From contig NZ_WVEM01000001.1 of NCBI RefSeq assembly GCF_009847015.1, forward strand, positions 310,001-374,000: a stretch of DNA of 64,000 bases, in the 5' to 3' direction. Positions 63,426 through 64,000 of the stretch are shown in pieces. The translations under genes were made by a program, and so were the position numbers. The number at the start of each line of letters is the position of its first letter. Positions within the stretch are counted from its first letter, which is position 1. The notes under the pieces are model-generated. The model searched no databases. It was not told the DNA's origin and saw only the letters and a list, made by a program, of their open reading frames with translations. This stretch comes from Sunxiuqinia indica (lineage in GTDB: Bacteria > Bacteroidota > Bacteroidia > Bacteroidales > Prolixibacteraceae).

Positions 63426-64000
63426 ATGAAGAAGTTTATGGATGAGAACTTTCTGTTGCAAACAGAAACAGCTCAGAAACTGTATCACGAACATGCGGCA
63501 AAAATGCCGATTTTTGACTATCACTGTCACATTTCGCCCAAAGAAATCGCCGAAGATAAAACATTTGATAACATAACTCAGATCTGGTTGTATGGCGATC
63601 ATTATAAGTGGCGCGCTATGCGAACGAATGGTGTTGACGAACGCTATTGTACCGGAGATGCCAGCGACTGGGAGAAATTTGAAAAATGGGCAGAGACGGT
63701 GCCTCACACCTTGAGAAATCCTTTGTACCACTGGACTCATTTAGAGTTGAAGAAGTTTTTTGGAATAGACAAGGTTCTTAGTCCTGACACCGCTAAGGAG
63801 ATTTGGGATGAGTGTAATGCCAAATTAACGTCTGGTAGTTACTCCTGCCGCGATATTATCCGTATGGCGAATGTCGACACAATTTGCACAACTGATGATC
63901 CTGTTGATAATCTGGAGCATCACCGTGCTATTAAAGAAAGTGGATTCGAAGTAAAAGTATTACCAGCTTGGCGTCCTGATAAAGCGATGATGGTTGAAGA
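63426..64000 (+). CDS. uxaC: Uronate isomerase, 5' part
   Basis: Isomerises D-glucuronate to D-fructuronate and D-galacturonate to D-tagaturonate. The first ~191 codons are visible: [20 protein letters not shown], then the metal motif [15 protein letters not shown] (HxH), [34 protein letters not shown] and [15 protein letters not shown]. The gene is open to the window edge; the usual length is ~470 residues. Confidence 0.97.
   Translation, partial: MKKFMDENFLLQTETAQKLYHEHAAKMPIFDYHCHISPKEIAEDKTFDNITQIWLYGDHYKWRAMRTNGVDERYCTGDASDWEKFEKWAETVPHTLRNPLYHWTHLELKKFFGIDKVLSPDTAKEIWDECNAKLTSGSYSCRDIIRMANVDTICTTDDPVDNLEHHRAIKESGFEVKVLPAWRPDKAMMVE

Noticed and set aside
1-64000. tRNA or rRNA genes, prophage, integrated plasmid
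   Set aside because: Looked for cloverleaf-type arms, integrase, capsid and relaxase signatures; found none besides rnpB and the RAYT relic.

Overview
The window looks like chromosomal DNA of a Bacteroidota member, most probably of the Marinilabiliales/Prolixibacteraceae type. This assignment rests on gene content and on promoter boxes of the Bacteroidota form TAnnTTTG, not on any database search. Supporting content is a MoxR/DUF58/BatABCDE cluster, an UpxY-type NusG paralogue, a Wzi-family capsule protein, a LytTR regulator with a membrane N-terminus, DUF2027-Smr and FabI. Base composition is moderately AT-rich and even, with no integrated phage, plasmid, rRNA or tRNA gene and no CRISPR array seen.

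Layout. 1-12.8 kb holds the 3' part of ATP-type pckA, a GT39-like membrane glycosyltransferase, a TIGR01777 epimerase, a class A PBP, two tandem ClC-CBS genes, a LytTR regulator, a fatty acid desaturase, a small membrane protein and a YbaK-type deacylase. 13-17.3 kb holds glyA, a six-unit 41-bp tandem repeat, queA and a DUF2027-Smr gene. 17.35-17.73 kb is the RNase P RNA gene (rnpB). 17.8-22.4 kb carries surface-polysaccharide functions (Wzi-like protein, WecA/MraY-type transferase, orphan UpxY) with a VanZ-like gene and an unknown gene. 22.4-31.8 kb is fabI followed by an eight-gene minus-strand operon moxR-DUF58-BatD-like-batA-B-C-D-E. 32-53 kb is mostly housekeeping and envelope genes (truA, sulfatase, transketolase, serA, prfC, secreted glutaminase-fold protein, patatin-barrel protein, YitT protein, rplS, C69 dipeptidase, flavin reductase-rubredoxin fusion, DASS transporter, guaB). 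It includes one unusual protein made of helical repeats plus a GH16-like fold without catalytic acids. A decayed RAYT transposase with a REP-like hairpin lies at 53.1-53.6 kb.

53.7-64 kb is the most interesting region: a hexuronate (glucuronate/galacturonate) catabolic locus arranged around a LacI-type regulator and two near-identical palindromic operators. uxaE and uxaC run rightward. The regulator, an SDR mannonate oxidoreductase, a PfkB sugar-acid kinase, a nickel-dependent LarA-family enzyme, a Gfo/Idh oxidoreductase, pdxB and gnd run leftward. No mannonate dehydratase (UxuA) or KDPG aldolase is in view. The combination of a LarA-family epimerase, a sugar kinase and 6-phosphogluconate dehydrogenase suggests a possible shunt from fructuronate through mannonate, gluconate and 6-phosphogluconate to ribulose-5-phosphate. 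That route is inference and is set out as the leading finding.
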